Positions 54,248-62,537 of a DNA stretch of 64,000 nt are shown piece by piece (within the stretch, counting starts at the first letter, position 1; every line of letters begins with the position of its first letter). A program made the position numbers and the translations under genes. The stretch is taken from contig NZ_JASZYE010000005.1 in the NCBI RefSeq assembly GCF_030317145.1, forward strand, positions 124,001-188,000. The letters are read 5' to 3'. The notes under the pieces are model-generated. The model was not told the origin of the DNA, did no database searches, and worked only from the letters and a program-made list of their open reading frames with translations. This DNA is from Variovorax flavidus (lineage in GTDB: Bacteria > Pseudomonadota > Gammaproteobacteria > Burkholderiales > Burkholderiaceae_C).

Positions 54248-55174
54248 ATGAAGATCCTCGACGCCGACCAGACCCGCGCGCATCTGAACTTTGAACGCCT
54301 CGTTCCGGCGCTGCGCGAAGCTTTTGCGAACGAAGCCACAGTGCCGCAACGCCATGTGCATGCCGTGGAAGCCGGCAGCGACCGGGGCACCGTGCTGATC
54401 ATGCCGGCATGGAGCGACGCGGGCTATCTCGGCATCAAGACCATCAACATCTTCCCCGGCAACAGCGCGCGTGGCCTGCCCGGGCTGCACGCGACCTATG
54501 TGCTCTACGACGCGCACACGGGCGTGCCGCTGGCGCAACCCGATGGCAACGAGATCACCGCTTGGCGCACTGCGGCGGCATCCGCGCTGGGCGCCTCGTT
54601 CCTGGCGCGCTCGAACGCGAGACGGCTGCTGGTGCTGGGAACAGGGCGCATCGCGCGCCTGCTGCCGGCCGCGCACGCAAGCGTGCGCGCAATCGACGAG
54701 GTGGTGGTGTGGAACCACCGGCCCGAGGGCGCGCAAGCGCTGGCAGCCCAGTGGCGCGCGGAAGGCTGGAATGCGCAAGCGGCCACGGATCTCGAAGCGG
54801 CCGTTCGTAGTGCAGATATCGTGACCTGCGCCACCCTCGCCACCTCACCGCTGGTCAAGGGCGAATGGCTCGCACCGGGCTCACACCTCGACCTGATCGG
54901 CAGCTTCACGCCGCAGATGCGGGAAGCCGACCCGGCCTGCTTTGCCGGTGCGCGGACTTTTGTCGATACCGAAGAGGCCTTGGGGAAAGCCGGCGACCTG
55001 CTCGATGCGATGGCCGCCGGCACGCTGCGCGCCGACAGCGTGGTGAGTTTCGCCGCCCTGTGTCGCGGCTCCCATCCAGGGCGCGCGAACGAGCACGAAC
55101 GCACCGTGTTCAAGGCAGTGGGCAGCGCGCTCGAAGACCTGACCGCCGCCACACTGGTCTGGGAAGGCGCTTAG
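54248..55174 (+). CDS. Ornithine cyclodeaminase/mu-crystallin family protein
   Basis: 308 residues from ATG 54248. Rossmann dehydrogenase-like: KTINIFPGNSARGLPGLHAT, ITAWRTAAASALGASFLA, LLVLGTGRIARLLPAAHASV, and DLIGSFTPQMREAD. Family members are ornithine cyclodeaminases, ketimine reductases or amino-acid dehydrogenases; the specific reaction cannot be assigned. Stop overlaps the convergent Bug receptor stop by 4 bases. Confidence 0.87.
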   Translation: MKILDADQTRAHLNFERLVPALREAFANEATVPQRHVHAVEAGSDRGTVLIMPAWSDAGYLGIKTINIFPGNSARGLPGLHATYVLYDAHTGVPLAQPDGNEITAWRTAAASALGASFLARSNARRLLVLGTGRIARLLPAAHASVRAIDEVVVWNHRPEGAQALAAQWRAEGWNAQAATDLEAAVRSADIVTCATLATSPLVKGEWLAPGSHLDLIGSFTPQMREADPACFAGARTFVDTEEALGKAGDLLDAMAAGTLRADSVVSFAALCRGSHPGRANEHERTVFKAVGSALEDLTAATLVWEGA

Positions 55175-56169
55175 TCCAGCGAGACGTTGGCCTTGCGGAT
55201 CACGTCGCCGAAGCGCTGGGTTTCGGTCTGCACGAACTGGTTGAACTGCTCGCGCGTCTGCGGGAAAGGCTCGTAGCCGAAGCTCTTGAACTTTTCCAGC
55301 ACGTCCGGCTCCGCGAGTGCCTTCTCGATGTCGCGCTTGATCTTGTCTGTGACGGCCGCCGGCAGGCCCTTGGGCGCTGCGATGGCGTTCCAGCCGGTGA
55401 CTTCGAAGCCCTTCGGACCGCCCGATTCAGCCACCGTCGGCACGTCCGGGAACGCGGACACGCGCTGGGGTGCAGCCACCGCCAGGAAGCGCACCTTGCC
55501 CGCGCGCTGCAGCGGCCCGGCCGTGGCGCTGCTGCCGAGCGCGAAGGCCAGTTCACCGGTGGCGACCGAGGTGTAGAGCTGCGTCGTTTCCTTGTAGATC
55601 ACGTGCTCCATCTGCGTGCCGGTGGCCGATTCGAACAGCTCCGACCCCAGGTGCACGGGATTGCCGACCGACCACGAACCGTAGTTCAGCTTGCCCGGAT
55701 TCGCCTTGGCGTCGGCAATCAGGTCACCGACCGTCTTGTACTTGCTGTTCGTCGGCACCGTGAAGAAGAAGTAGGTCTTGAACAACGGCAGCAGCGTGTC
55801 GAAGTCCTTGGCGGCGTCGTACGGCAGCTTCTTGAACAGCGCCGGATAGGCGGCCAGGTGCACGTTGTCGAGCACGATCAGGTCATGCCCGTCCTTGGCG
55901 CCGCGCTTGAAGGCGTCGATCGCGATGAAGCCGTTGCCGCCCGGCCGGTTCTCGACCACCACCGGCTGACCCCAGGCGCGCGACAGCTTGTCCGCGACAA
56001 GGCGTGCAACGCCGTCCGGTCCGCCCCCGACCGGGAACGGCGTGATGATGCGCACCGGCTTGGTCGGAAACTGCTGCGCGCTGGCCGTGACGGGCAGCAG
56101 GGCGGCAGCCGCGAGCGCGAGCGCGGCGATACCGAGTTGGCGACGCTGGGATGGCAATCTGAAGAACAT
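55171..56169 (-). CDS. Bug/TctC-family periplasmic receptor
   Basis: 332 residues from ATG 56169, with AAGGAAA upstream. Signal peptide ends near ASAQ. Landmarks: PVRIITPFPVGGGPDGVARL, VENRPGGNGFIAIDAF and PKGLPAAVTDKIKR. Upstream of pcaF with a 143-bp gap on the other side that contains no recognisable site; not obviously in the pca operon because it follows it on the same strand. Ligand unknown; a dicarboxylic or aromatic acid is likely. Confidence 0.91.
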   Translation of the reverse strand: MFFRLPSQRRQLGIAALALAAAALLPVTASAQQFPTKPVRIITPFPVGGGPDGVARLVADKLSRAWGQPVVVENRPGGNGFIAIDAFKRGAKDGHDLIVLDNVHLAAYPALFKKLPYDAAKDFDTLLPLFKTYFFFTVPTNSKYKTVGDLIADAKANPGKLNYGSWSVGNPVHLGSELFESATGTQMEHVIYKETTQLYTSVATGELAFALGSSATAGPLQRAGKVRFLAVAAPQRVSAFPDVPTVAESGGPKGFEVTGWNAIAAPKGLPAAVTDKIKRDIEKALAEPDVLEKFKSFGYEPFPQTREQFNQFVQTETQRFGDVIRKANVSLD

Positions 56170-56312
56170 GAGATTTCCTTGGGGCTTGGATGCCCGGTGA
56201 ACTACGAGTGATGAAAACGGTGCCGCGAAGCGGCCTGCCGGCACGCACACGCGGCAAGGCCCGGACACACGCGATGCGCAGCCCAGGCCCTTGATGGATG
56301 GGGATCAGGCGA

Positions 56313-57518
56313 TCAGACGCGCTCGAGAATGACCGCGATGCCCTGCCCCACGCCGATGCACATCGTGCACAGCGCGTAGCGGCCGCCGCCCTTGTGCAAC
56401 TGGTTGATGGCGGTGGTCGCAAGGCGCGCACCGCTGGCGCCCAGCGGGTGGCCCAGTGCGATCGCGCCGCCATTGATGTTGACGCGCGCGTCGTCGTCCT
56501 TCAGGCCGAGCAAGCGCAGCACAGCCAGGCCTTGGGCGGCAAATGCTTCGTTGAGTTCGATCACGTCGATCTGGTCGAGCTTCAGGCCCGTGAGCTTGAG
56601 CACCTTCTCGGTCGCTGGCGCCGGGCCGATGCCCATGACACGCGGCGGCACGCCGGCCGTCGCCATGCCCACCACGCGGGCGCGCGGCGTGAGGCCGTAC
56701 TTGGCGGCACTCGCCTCGTCGGCGAGCAGCAGCGCCGCGGCGCCGTCGTTCACGCCGCTGGCATTGCCGGCCGTCACGCTGCCGTCAGGACGGACCACGC
56801 CCTTGAGCTTCGCGAGCGCTTCCAGGCTGGTGTCGCGGGGATGCTCGTCCTTGGAGACCACGATCGGATCGCCCTTCTTCTGCGCCACGGTGACCGGCAC
56901 GATCTCCGCATCGAAGAAGCCCGACTTCTGCGCGGCCACGGCGCGCTGCTGCGATGCGAGCGCCATGCGGTCCTGCGCCTCGCGCTCGATCTTGTAGTCG
57001 GTCGCGACGTTCTCGGCCGTCTCCGGCATCGAGTCGACGCCGTATTGCGCCTTCATCAGCTTGTTGACGAAGCGCCAGCCGATGGTGGTGTCGTACACGG
57101 CGTTCGCGCGGCTGAAGGCGCTTTCGGCCTTGGGCATGACGAAGGGCGCGCGGCTCATGCTCTCGACGCCGCCGGCGATCATCAGGCCCGTCTCGCCGGC
57201 CTTGATGGCGCGGGCCGCGGTGCCGACCGCATCCAGCCCCGAACCGCACAGGCGGTTGATCGTGCCGCCGCCGACTTCGAGCGGCAGGCCCGCGAGCAGC
57301 GCGGACATGCGCGCGACGTTGCGGTTGTCCTCGCCCGCCTGGTTGGCGCAGCCGAAGAGCACGTCGCTCACGGCTTGCCAGTCGACGTTCTTGTTGCGTT
57401 CCATCAGCGCCTTGAGCGGCACGGCGCCCAGGTCGTCGGCGCGCACGCTGGAGAGCGAACCGCCGTAGCGGCCGAAGGGGGTGCGAACGGCGTCGCAGAT
57501 GAAGGCTTGATTCGTCAT
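56313..57518 (-). CDS. pcaF: 3-oxoadipyl-CoA thiolase
   Basis: 401-residue thiolase. Nucleophile Cys91 in TINRLCGSGLDAVG; GHPLGASGAR and CTMCIGVGQG supply the catalytic His and second Cys near the C-terminus. The N-terminal FICDAVRTPFGRYGGSLSSV is typical of PcaF. Cleaves 3-oxoadipyl-CoA with CoA to succinyl-CoA and acetyl-CoA, the last step of the beta-ketoadipate pathway. Order pcaI-pcaJ-pcaF supports this over a generic acetyl-CoA acetyltransferase. Confidence 0.94.
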   Translation of the reverse strand: MTNQAFICDAVRTPFGRYGGSLSSVRADDLGAVPLKALMERNKNVDWQAVSDVLFGCANQAGEDNRNVARMSALLAGLPLEVGGGTINRLCGSGLDAVGTAARAIKAGETGLMIAGGVESMSRAPFVMPKAESAFSRANAVYDTTIGWRFVNKLMKAQYGVDSMPETAENVATDYKIEREAQDRMALASQQRAVAAQKSGFFDAEIVPVTVAQKKGDPIVVSKDEHPRDTSLEALAKLKGVVRPDGSVTAGNASGVNDGAAALLLADEASAAKYGLTPRARVVGMATAGVPPRVMGIGPAPATEKVLKLTGLKLDQIDVIELNEAFAAQGLAVLRLLGLKDDDARVNINGGAIALGHPLGASGARLATTAINQLHKGGGRYALCTMCIGVGQGIAVILERV

Positions 57519-57540
57519 GGTGTGTCTCTCGGTTCCGTTG

Positions 57541-58191
57541 TCAGATGGCGATCGGCAGGCCGACCAGTTTTTCGAGTTCGGCATGCTCCAGGCCTTCGAC
57601 CTTGTCGATCAGCTTCAGCCCCGACAGCGTGCATTCGATGGTCGCGAGGTCGGAATACACGCGCTTCACGCAGCCGATGCCGGTCAGCGGGTAGGTGCAT
57701 TCGGCGACGATCTTGCTCTCGCCCTTCTTGGTGAGCAGGTCCATCATGACCCAGGTCTGCTTGGCGCCGATGGCCAGGTCCATCGCACCGCCGACGGCGG
57801 GGATGGCGCCTTCCTCGCCCGTGCTCCAGTTCGCGAGGTCGCCGGTGGCGGAGACCTGGAAGGCGCCGAGCACGCAGATGTCGAGGTGGCCGCCGCGCAT
57901 CATCGCGAAGCTGTCGGCATGGTGGAAGAACGCGCCGCCCGGCAGCAGCGTCACCGGCTGCTTGCCGGCGTTGATGAGGTCGTAGTCCTCCTGGCCTTCG
58001 GCGGGCGCGGCGCCCATGCCGAGAATGCCGTTCTCGCTGTGCAGGATGACTTCGCGGCCGGCCGGCAGGTGGTTGGCCACCAGCGTGGGTTGTCCGATGC
58101 CGAGATTGACGACGGCGCCGTCGAAGATGTCCTGCGCGACGCGCGCTGCGAGCTGGTCCTTGGTGCGGCGGGTGTAGTTGCTCATGGTCAT
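57541..58191 (-). CDS. pcaJ: 3-oxoadipate CoA-transferase subunit B
   Basis: 216-residue class I CoA-transferase beta subunit. Catalytic Glu53 in LHSENGILGMG, which forms the glutamyl-CoA intermediate. Start ATG 58191 overlaps the pcaI stop (ATGA). With PcaI transfers CoA from succinyl-CoA to 3-oxoadipate. ScoB-type succinyl-CoA:acetoacetate transferases are close relatives; pcaF next door decides. Confidence 0.92.
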   Translation of the reverse strand: MTMSNYTRRTKDQLAARVAQDIFDGAVVNLGIGQPTLVANHLPAGREVILHSENGILGMGAAPAEGQEDYDLINAGKQPVTLLPGGAFFHHADSFAMMRGGHLDICVLGAFQVSATGDLANWSTGEEGAIPAVGGAMDLAIGAKQTWVMMDLLTKKGESKIVAECTYPLTGIGCVKRVYSDLATIECTLSGLKLIDKVEGLEHAELEKLVGLPIAI

Positions 58192-58889
58192 GCTGCCTTC
58201 TTGAAGCCGCCGGCCTGCGTGGCGACGCGGTCGATCTTGACGATCTTGTTGACGAAGATGCCGGGCGTCACGATGGTCTCGGGGTCCATCTCGCCCAACT
58301 CGACGATCTCGTGCACGGTGGCGATCGTGCGATCGGCAGCCATCGCCATCACCGGACCGAAGTTGCGCGCGGCCTTTCGGTAGGTCAGGTTGCCCCAGCG
58401 GTCGCCTTGCTCGGCCTTGATCAGTGCGACGTCGCCACGGATCGGGTACTCCAGCACGTACTGCTTGCCGTCGATCTCGCGTGTTTCGCGGTCGCCCGCC
58501 AGTTGCGTGCCGAAGCCGGTCGGGCAGAAGAAGGCGCCGATGCCGGCACCGGCCGCGCGGATGCGCTCGGCGAGGTTGCCCTGGGGCACCAGTTCGAGTT
58601 CGAGCTTGCCGGAGCGGTAGAGACCGTCGAACACCTGGCTGTCCGCCTGACGCGGGAAGCTGCAGATGATCTTGCGCACGCGGCCAGCCTTGAGCAGCGC
58701 GGCGAGGCCGGTCTCGGCATTGCCGGCGTTGTTGTTGACGACGGTGAGGTCCTTGGCGCCCTGTTCGATCAGTCCGTCGATGAGTTCGTTGGGAATGCCG
58801 GCGGTGCCGAAGCCGCCGATCAGCACCGTGGAGCCGTCCTGGATGCCGGCCATGGCATCAGCGACCGAGCGCGCGATCTTGTTGATCAT
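58188..58889 (-). CDS. pcaI: 3-oxoadipate CoA-transferase subunit A
   Basis: 233 residues from ATG 58889 with a GGAGA ribosome-binding site. Alpha subunit motif LIGGFGTAGIPNELIDGL and FFCPTGFGTQLAG, RGDVALIKAEQGDRWGNLTY. First gene of pcaIJF, divergent from pcaR across 136 bp holding the tandem operator. Confidence 0.92.
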   Translation of the reverse strand: MINKIARSVADAMAGIQDGSTVLIGGFGTAGIPNELIDGLIEQGAKDLTVVNNNAGNAETGLAALLKAGRVRKIICSFPRQADSQVFDGLYRSGKLELELVPQGNLAERIRAAGAGIGAFFCPTGFGTQLAGDRETREIDGKQYVLEYPIRGDVALIKAEQGDRWGNLTYRKAARNFGPVMAMAADRTIATVHEIVELGEMDPETIVTPGIFVNKIVKIDRVATQAGGFKKAA

Positions 58890-58971
58890 GAAATCTGTCT
58901 CCGGGAAGGAAGAGGGAAAGCCGAACGCCTTGGCTTGCAGATTGTCCGACTGGAAATGCCCGCTGCGATTT

Positions 58972-59005
58972 GTTCGCATACCGAACAGTTGTTCGTATAA
59001 TGAAT
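58972..59005. promoter_or_regulatory. Tandem PcaR-type operator over the pcaR promoter
   Basis: Two 15-bp direct copies, 19 bp apart start to start: GTTCGCATACCGAAC (58972-58986, near-perfect dyad) and GTTCGTATAATGAAT (58991-59005). They resemble the GTTCG-type sites of IclR-family PcaR/PobR regulators. A consensus -10 TATAAT (58996-59001) is embedded in the second copy, with TTCGCA at -35 distance (17 bp) inside the first. This suggests PcaR autorepression and control of pcaI. Confidence 0.78.
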
Positions 59006-59025
59006 TCTAGAGAAGATCACTTCCC

Positions 59026-59811
59026 ATGGCAACCCACGAGACACACCCCGTTTCACCCTCGCCCGGCGACAGCTATGTGCAGTCCTTCGCGCGGGGGCTC
59101 CAGGTCATCCGTTCGTTCAGCGCCAGCGCCCCGCGCCAGACGCTCAGCGAGGTCGCCGCCGCGAGCGGACTCACGCGCGCCGGTGCGCGCCGCATCCTGC
59201 TGACGCTGCAGACGCTGGGTTACGTGGAGAGCGACGGCAGGCTCTTCAGTCTCACGGCGCGCATCCTCGACCTGGGCTTCGCGTACCTCTCGTCGATGCC
59301 GATCTGGAACCGCGCCGAGCCGGTGATGGAAGCGCTGGTACGGCAGGTGCAGGAGTCGTGCTCGGCGGCCGTGCTCGAAGCGACCGACATCGTCTACGTG
59401 ATGCGCGTGCCGACGCACAAGATCATGAGCATCAGCCTCGGCGTGGGCTCGCGTCTTCCGGCGTACTGCACGTCGATGGGGCGTCTGCTGCTGGCCGAAC
59501 TCAAGGACGAGGAGATCCACGCGCGGCTTGCGGCATCGAACCGCGAAGCCCTCACCAAGCACACGGTGACTGACGTCGACGCGCTCTTCGCGAAGGTAGT
59601 GCAGGCGCGGCGGCAGGGCTGGTGCCTCGTCAACCAGGAACTGGAAGAAGGCCTGGTCTCGATCGCCGCGCCGATCGTGGACCGCGCCGGCCGGGCGGTG
59701 GCCGCGCTCAATATCAGCGGGCAGGCCAACCGCACCAGCGCGAAGGTGATGCAGGAGACGATGCTGCCCGCGCTGCTCGCCTCGGCGAGCGAGATCTCCC
59801 GATTGCTCTAA
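59026..59811 (+). CDS. pcaR: IclR-family regulator of the beta-ketoadipate pathway
   Basis: 261 residues. N-terminal winged helix (VQSFARGLQVIRSFSA, TLSEVAAASGLTRAGARRIL) and an IclR effector domain (GSRLPAYCTSMGRLLLAEL, SIAAPIVDRAGRAVAALNIS). YVQSFARGLQVI and RAGARRILLTLQ follow the PcaR/PcaU/PobR branch. Ligand of PcaR in Pseudomonas is beta-ketoadipate (known). Divergent from pcaI, with operators between. Confidence 0.91.
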   Translation: MATHETHPVSPSPGDSYVQSFARGLQVIRSFSASAPRQTLSEVAAASGLTRAGARRILLTLQTLGYVESDGRLFSLTARILDLGFAYLSSMPIWNRAEPVMEALVRQVQESCSAAVLEATDIVYVMRVPTHKIMSISLGVGSRLPAYCTSMGRLLLAELKDEEIHARLAASNREALTKHTVTDVDALFAKVVQARRQGWCLVNQELEEGLVSIAAPIVDRAGRAVAALNISGQANRTSAKVMQETMLPALLASASEISRLL

Positions 59812-59828
59812 CGGGCAAGTTCCATTGC

Positions 59829-59920
59829 GGCCGCCGCCGGGCCGCCCCAAGGCGAGCCGCGCCTCCCCCTCGGGGGGTGGCGAATGACACGCAGCGAAGC
59901 GCAGTGCAAAGCCGGGGGGC
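59829..59920. repeat. Post-stop two-hairpin intergenic element, copy B
   Basis: Ends exactly at the stop codon of the Bug receptor on the minus strand (59921). On that strand: GCCCCCCGGCTTTGCACTGC, hairpin around GCGCTTCGC, CCCCC-CGA-GGGGG, then CCTTGGGGCGGCCCGGCGGC. About 30 of the outer bases are identical to copy A, with the hairpin arms changed in a pairing-preserving way. Confidence 0.82.
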
Positions 59921-60934
59921 TCAGGCCTCGGATCGAATTCCGCGCATGATGATCACGCCGCCGAGTTGCGACGTGTCGTTGCGCATGCGGTAGCCCAGTG
60001 CCTGCGGCGTTCCAGCCTGCGCCTGCCAACCAGCGGCGAGCAGCGTCTGCTGGACTTCGGCAGAGCGAACCACTTCCACCAAGGCCGCATTGAGCTTCGC
60101 GACTGCCGCCGCGGGCAGGCTCGAAGGCGCGGCCAGCGCCGTCCAGATCTCCAGGTCGGCGCCCCGCACGTTGGCCTCGCGCAGCGTGGGCAGTTCATCG
60201 AACAACGGGCTGCGCATCGGCGAGGTCACGCCCACGGCCTTCAGCTTGCCCGACTTCACATGAGGCTTCGCAAGCCCCGGCGGCAACAGCGCCAACTGGA
60301 TCTGGCCGGCCAACATCGCGTTGATGACCTGCGGATTGCCCGTGAACGGCACGTGCTTCGCGGTGATGTTGGTACGGCTCTTCAGCAGCTCCATGCCCAG
60401 GTGGCCGACCGTTCCAATGCCCGGCGTGCCGTACTTGCCCGAATCGTTGAGGTTGCGCGCCCACAGCAGCAGTTCGGTCGGATTGGCGCCGACGGCATCG
60501 CTCGACACCGCCAGCACCAGCGGCGCCGTGCCGATCAGGCTGACCGGCGCGAAGTCCTTCTCCGGATCGAAGGGCGTGTGGGGATTGAGCAGCTTGGCGA
60601 TCGTGAGATTGCCGTTGATCAGCGCGCCGATCGTGTGGTCGTCCTGTGCCTTGGCCACCTGGTCGGCCGCGAAGTTGCCACTGGCGCCGGGACGGTTCTC
60701 GACGACGACGGGCTGCCCCAGCAGCTTGGAGAGCGGCGCCGCGATCGCACGCGCAGCGAGATCCGGCGAAGCGCCAGCCGGGAAGCCGACGAGCAGGCGA
60801 ACCGGTTTGGTCGGCCAGGTGCCCGGCGCCGCCGAAGGACGCGGCGCCCGGCTGCGCGATGCATCCTGGGCCCAGGCGCCGGACGTGCAGAGAGTGGCGG
60901 CAAGGGTCTGGATGAAGCGGCGTGTGGTGAGCAT
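59921..60934 (-). CDS. Bug/TctC-family periplasmic receptor
   Basis: 337 residues from ATG 60934 (MLTTRRFIQTLAATLCTSGA), a twin-arginine-like signal ending near AWAQ, followed by a Ser/Arg/Pro-rich linker. Landmarks: PVRLLVGFPAGASPDLAARA and VVENRPGASGNFAADQV. Longer N-terminal linker than the other three receptors. Convergent with pcaR. Ligand unknown. Confidence 0.9.
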   Translation of the reverse strand: MLTTRRFIQTLAATLCTSGAWAQDASRSRAPRPSAAPGTWPTKPVRLLVGFPAGASPDLAARAIAAPLSKLLGQPVVVENRPGASGNFAADQVAKAQDDHTIGALINGNLTIAKLLNPHTPFDPEKDFAPVSLIGTAPLVLAVSSDAVGANPTELLLWARNLNDSGKYGTPGIGTVGHLGMELLKSRTNITAKHVPFTGNPQVINAMLAGQIQLALLPPGLAKPHVKSGKLKAVGVTSPMRSPLFDELPTLREANVRGADLEIWTALAAPSSLPAAAVAKLNAALVEVVRSAEVQQTLLAAGWQAQAGTPQALGYRMRNDTSQLGGVIIMRGIRSEA

Positions 60935-61023
60935 GAAAACGAGCGGTCGATGAGCGAACGTGAAGTTACAGGACGTTACGTGACCCGCCCATGCCGCGCA
61001 AGTCAGCCCAAATGCCTCATCGG

Positions 61024-61485
61024 CTACCGCGTCGCCACCCAGATGCAATAACCGAGCAGGACCACCGCCGCGAAGAGATCGGACGCCATCGCCACGTTTT
61101 CAAGCCTGTTGCGATGGCCCTGCAAGGCGTGGTTGATGCCAGCCAGTCCATAGAAGATGCCGCCCGCAAGGGCAGCCGCGACGACCCATCCCGTGGCAAC
61201 GATGCTGAGAATCCCGACGATGCCGATGGACGCGTTCGCGAAGCCCAGCTCCCGGACCACGAGCAGGACGTCGTCGCCCCGGATGCCGAGAATCTGTTCG
61301 GCCGTGTAGCGCGGCTGCAGCATCTGCCGCAGCCCTGCGACGAACAGACGTACGCCCACGGCCCAGAAGACGAACCACTTGCCGACCAGGAACCAGCCGG
61401 GCTGCACCTGATGGATGGAAACATCGACAAGGATCGATGCCAGCGGAAAGACAAGCATCAGTGCGGCAACGATGGCGTAGTACAT
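61024..61485 (-). CDS. Four-helix membrane protein of unknown function
   Basis: 153 residues from ATG 61485, four hydrophobic segments (YYAIVAALMLVFPLASILVD; WFVFWAVGVRLFVAGL; IGIVGILSIVATGWVVAA; DLFAAVVLLGYCIWVA). QMLQPRYTAEQILGIRGDD is a distinctive loop I recall in a small uncharacterised membrane family. No neighbouring gene informs its role. The 89-bp gap to the downstream receptor shows nothing clear. Confidence 0.72.
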   Translation of the reverse strand: MYYAIVAALMLVFPLASILVDVSIHQVQPGWFLVGKWFVFWAVGVRLFVAGLRQMLQPRYTAEQILGIRGDDVLLVVRELGFANASIGIVGILSIVATGWVVAAALAGGIFYGLAGINHALQGHRNRLENVAMASDLFAAVVLLGYCIWVATR

Positions 61486-61553
61486 GGTCGTCCTTGCTCC
61501 AGCGGCGCTTCGGCCGTGCGGATTGGGGAGCGATTCTCCACATAGCCGGGTCG

Positions 61554-62537
61554 CTACCAGCGCAAGGCCGCCGTGTGCACCGGCGCGTCCCACAGGGCCT
61601 TGAGCTCGTCATCGAGCAGCGTCACGGTCAGCGATGCGCCCGCCATGTCGAGCGAGGTCGTGTAGTTGCCGACCAGCGAGCGCACCGGCACGAGCCCATC
61701 GGCCTTCAGGCGCGTGCTGGCTGCGTGGTGCAGCAGGTAGAGCTCCATCAGCGGCGTGCCGCCGAAGCCGTTGACGTGCAGCAGCACTTCACACCCTGCC
61801 TTGGGCTTCAGGTCGCCGAGGATCGCATCCATCAGCAGCCGCACGATCTCGTTGGCCGGCATGTGCACCGCGCGCCGCCGGCCCGGCTCGCCGTGGATGC
61901 CGACACCGATCTCGATCTCGTCCGGCCCGATGTCGAAGGTCGGCCGTCCCGCCGCAGGCACCGTGCAGCTCGTGAAGGCGACGCCCATCGAGGCGGTCGC
62001 CGCGTTCACGCGATCGCCGAGCGACTTGCATTCGGCCAACGTCGCGCCCTGCTCCGCTGCGGCGCCGACAGCCTTCTCGACCACCAGCGTGCCGGCCACG
62101 CCGCGCCGCCCGGTGGTGTGGGTGGAGTTTTCCACCGCGACGTCGTCGTTGACGAGCACGGTCGCGTTGTCGATCTCCAGCATCTCGCTCGCCATCTGGA
62201 AGTTCATGCCGTCGCCGGCGTAGTTCTTCACGATGAACAGCACGCCCTTGCCCGCATCGGTGGCGGCCGCTGCGGCCAGCATCTGGTCGGGCGTCGGGCT
62301 GGTGAAGACCTGGCCAGGACAGGCCGCGTCGAGCATGCCCCGGCCGACGAAGCCGGCATGCAGCGGCTCGTGGCCCGAGCCTCCACCCGAGATCAATGCG
62401 ACCTTGTTCGTCGCGGCTTCGCGCCGCGCGACGAAGGTCGGTTCGAACTCGACGCGCAGCAACTGCGGGTGCGCCTCCACCATGCCGCCGAGCGACTCGC
62501 GCAGCATGGTGTCCACGTCGTTGACGAATTTCTTCAT
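61554..62537 (-). CDS. dhaK: Dihydroxyacetone kinase subunit DhaK
   Basis: 327 residues from ATG 62537 with CAAGGAGA upstream. Substrate subunit: ALISGGGSGHEPLHAGFVG (Gly-rich loop) and His215 in VGIHGEPGRRR, the residue that covalently binds the substrate carbonyl. DDVAVENSTHTTGRRGVAGT is also typical. Stop/start overlap with dhaL upstream. Substrate may be dihydroxyacetone or a four-carbon ketose, as in related tetritol systems. Confidence 0.93.
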   Translation of the reverse strand: MKKFVNDVDTMLRESLGGMVEAHPQLLRVEFEPTFVARREAATNKVALISGGGSGHEPLHAGFVGRGMLDAACPGQVFTSPTPDQMLAAAAATDAGKGVLFIVKNYAGDGMNFQMASEMLEIDNATVLVNDDVAVENSTHTTGRRGVAGTLVVEKAVGAAAEQGATLAECKSLGDRVNAATASMGVAFTSCTVPAAGRPTFDIGPDEIEIGVGIHGEPGRRRAVHMPANEIVRLLMDAILGDLKPKAGCEVLLHVNGFGGTPLMELYLLHHAASTRLKADGLVPVRSLVGNYTTSLDMAGASLTVTLLDDELKALWDAPVHTAALRW

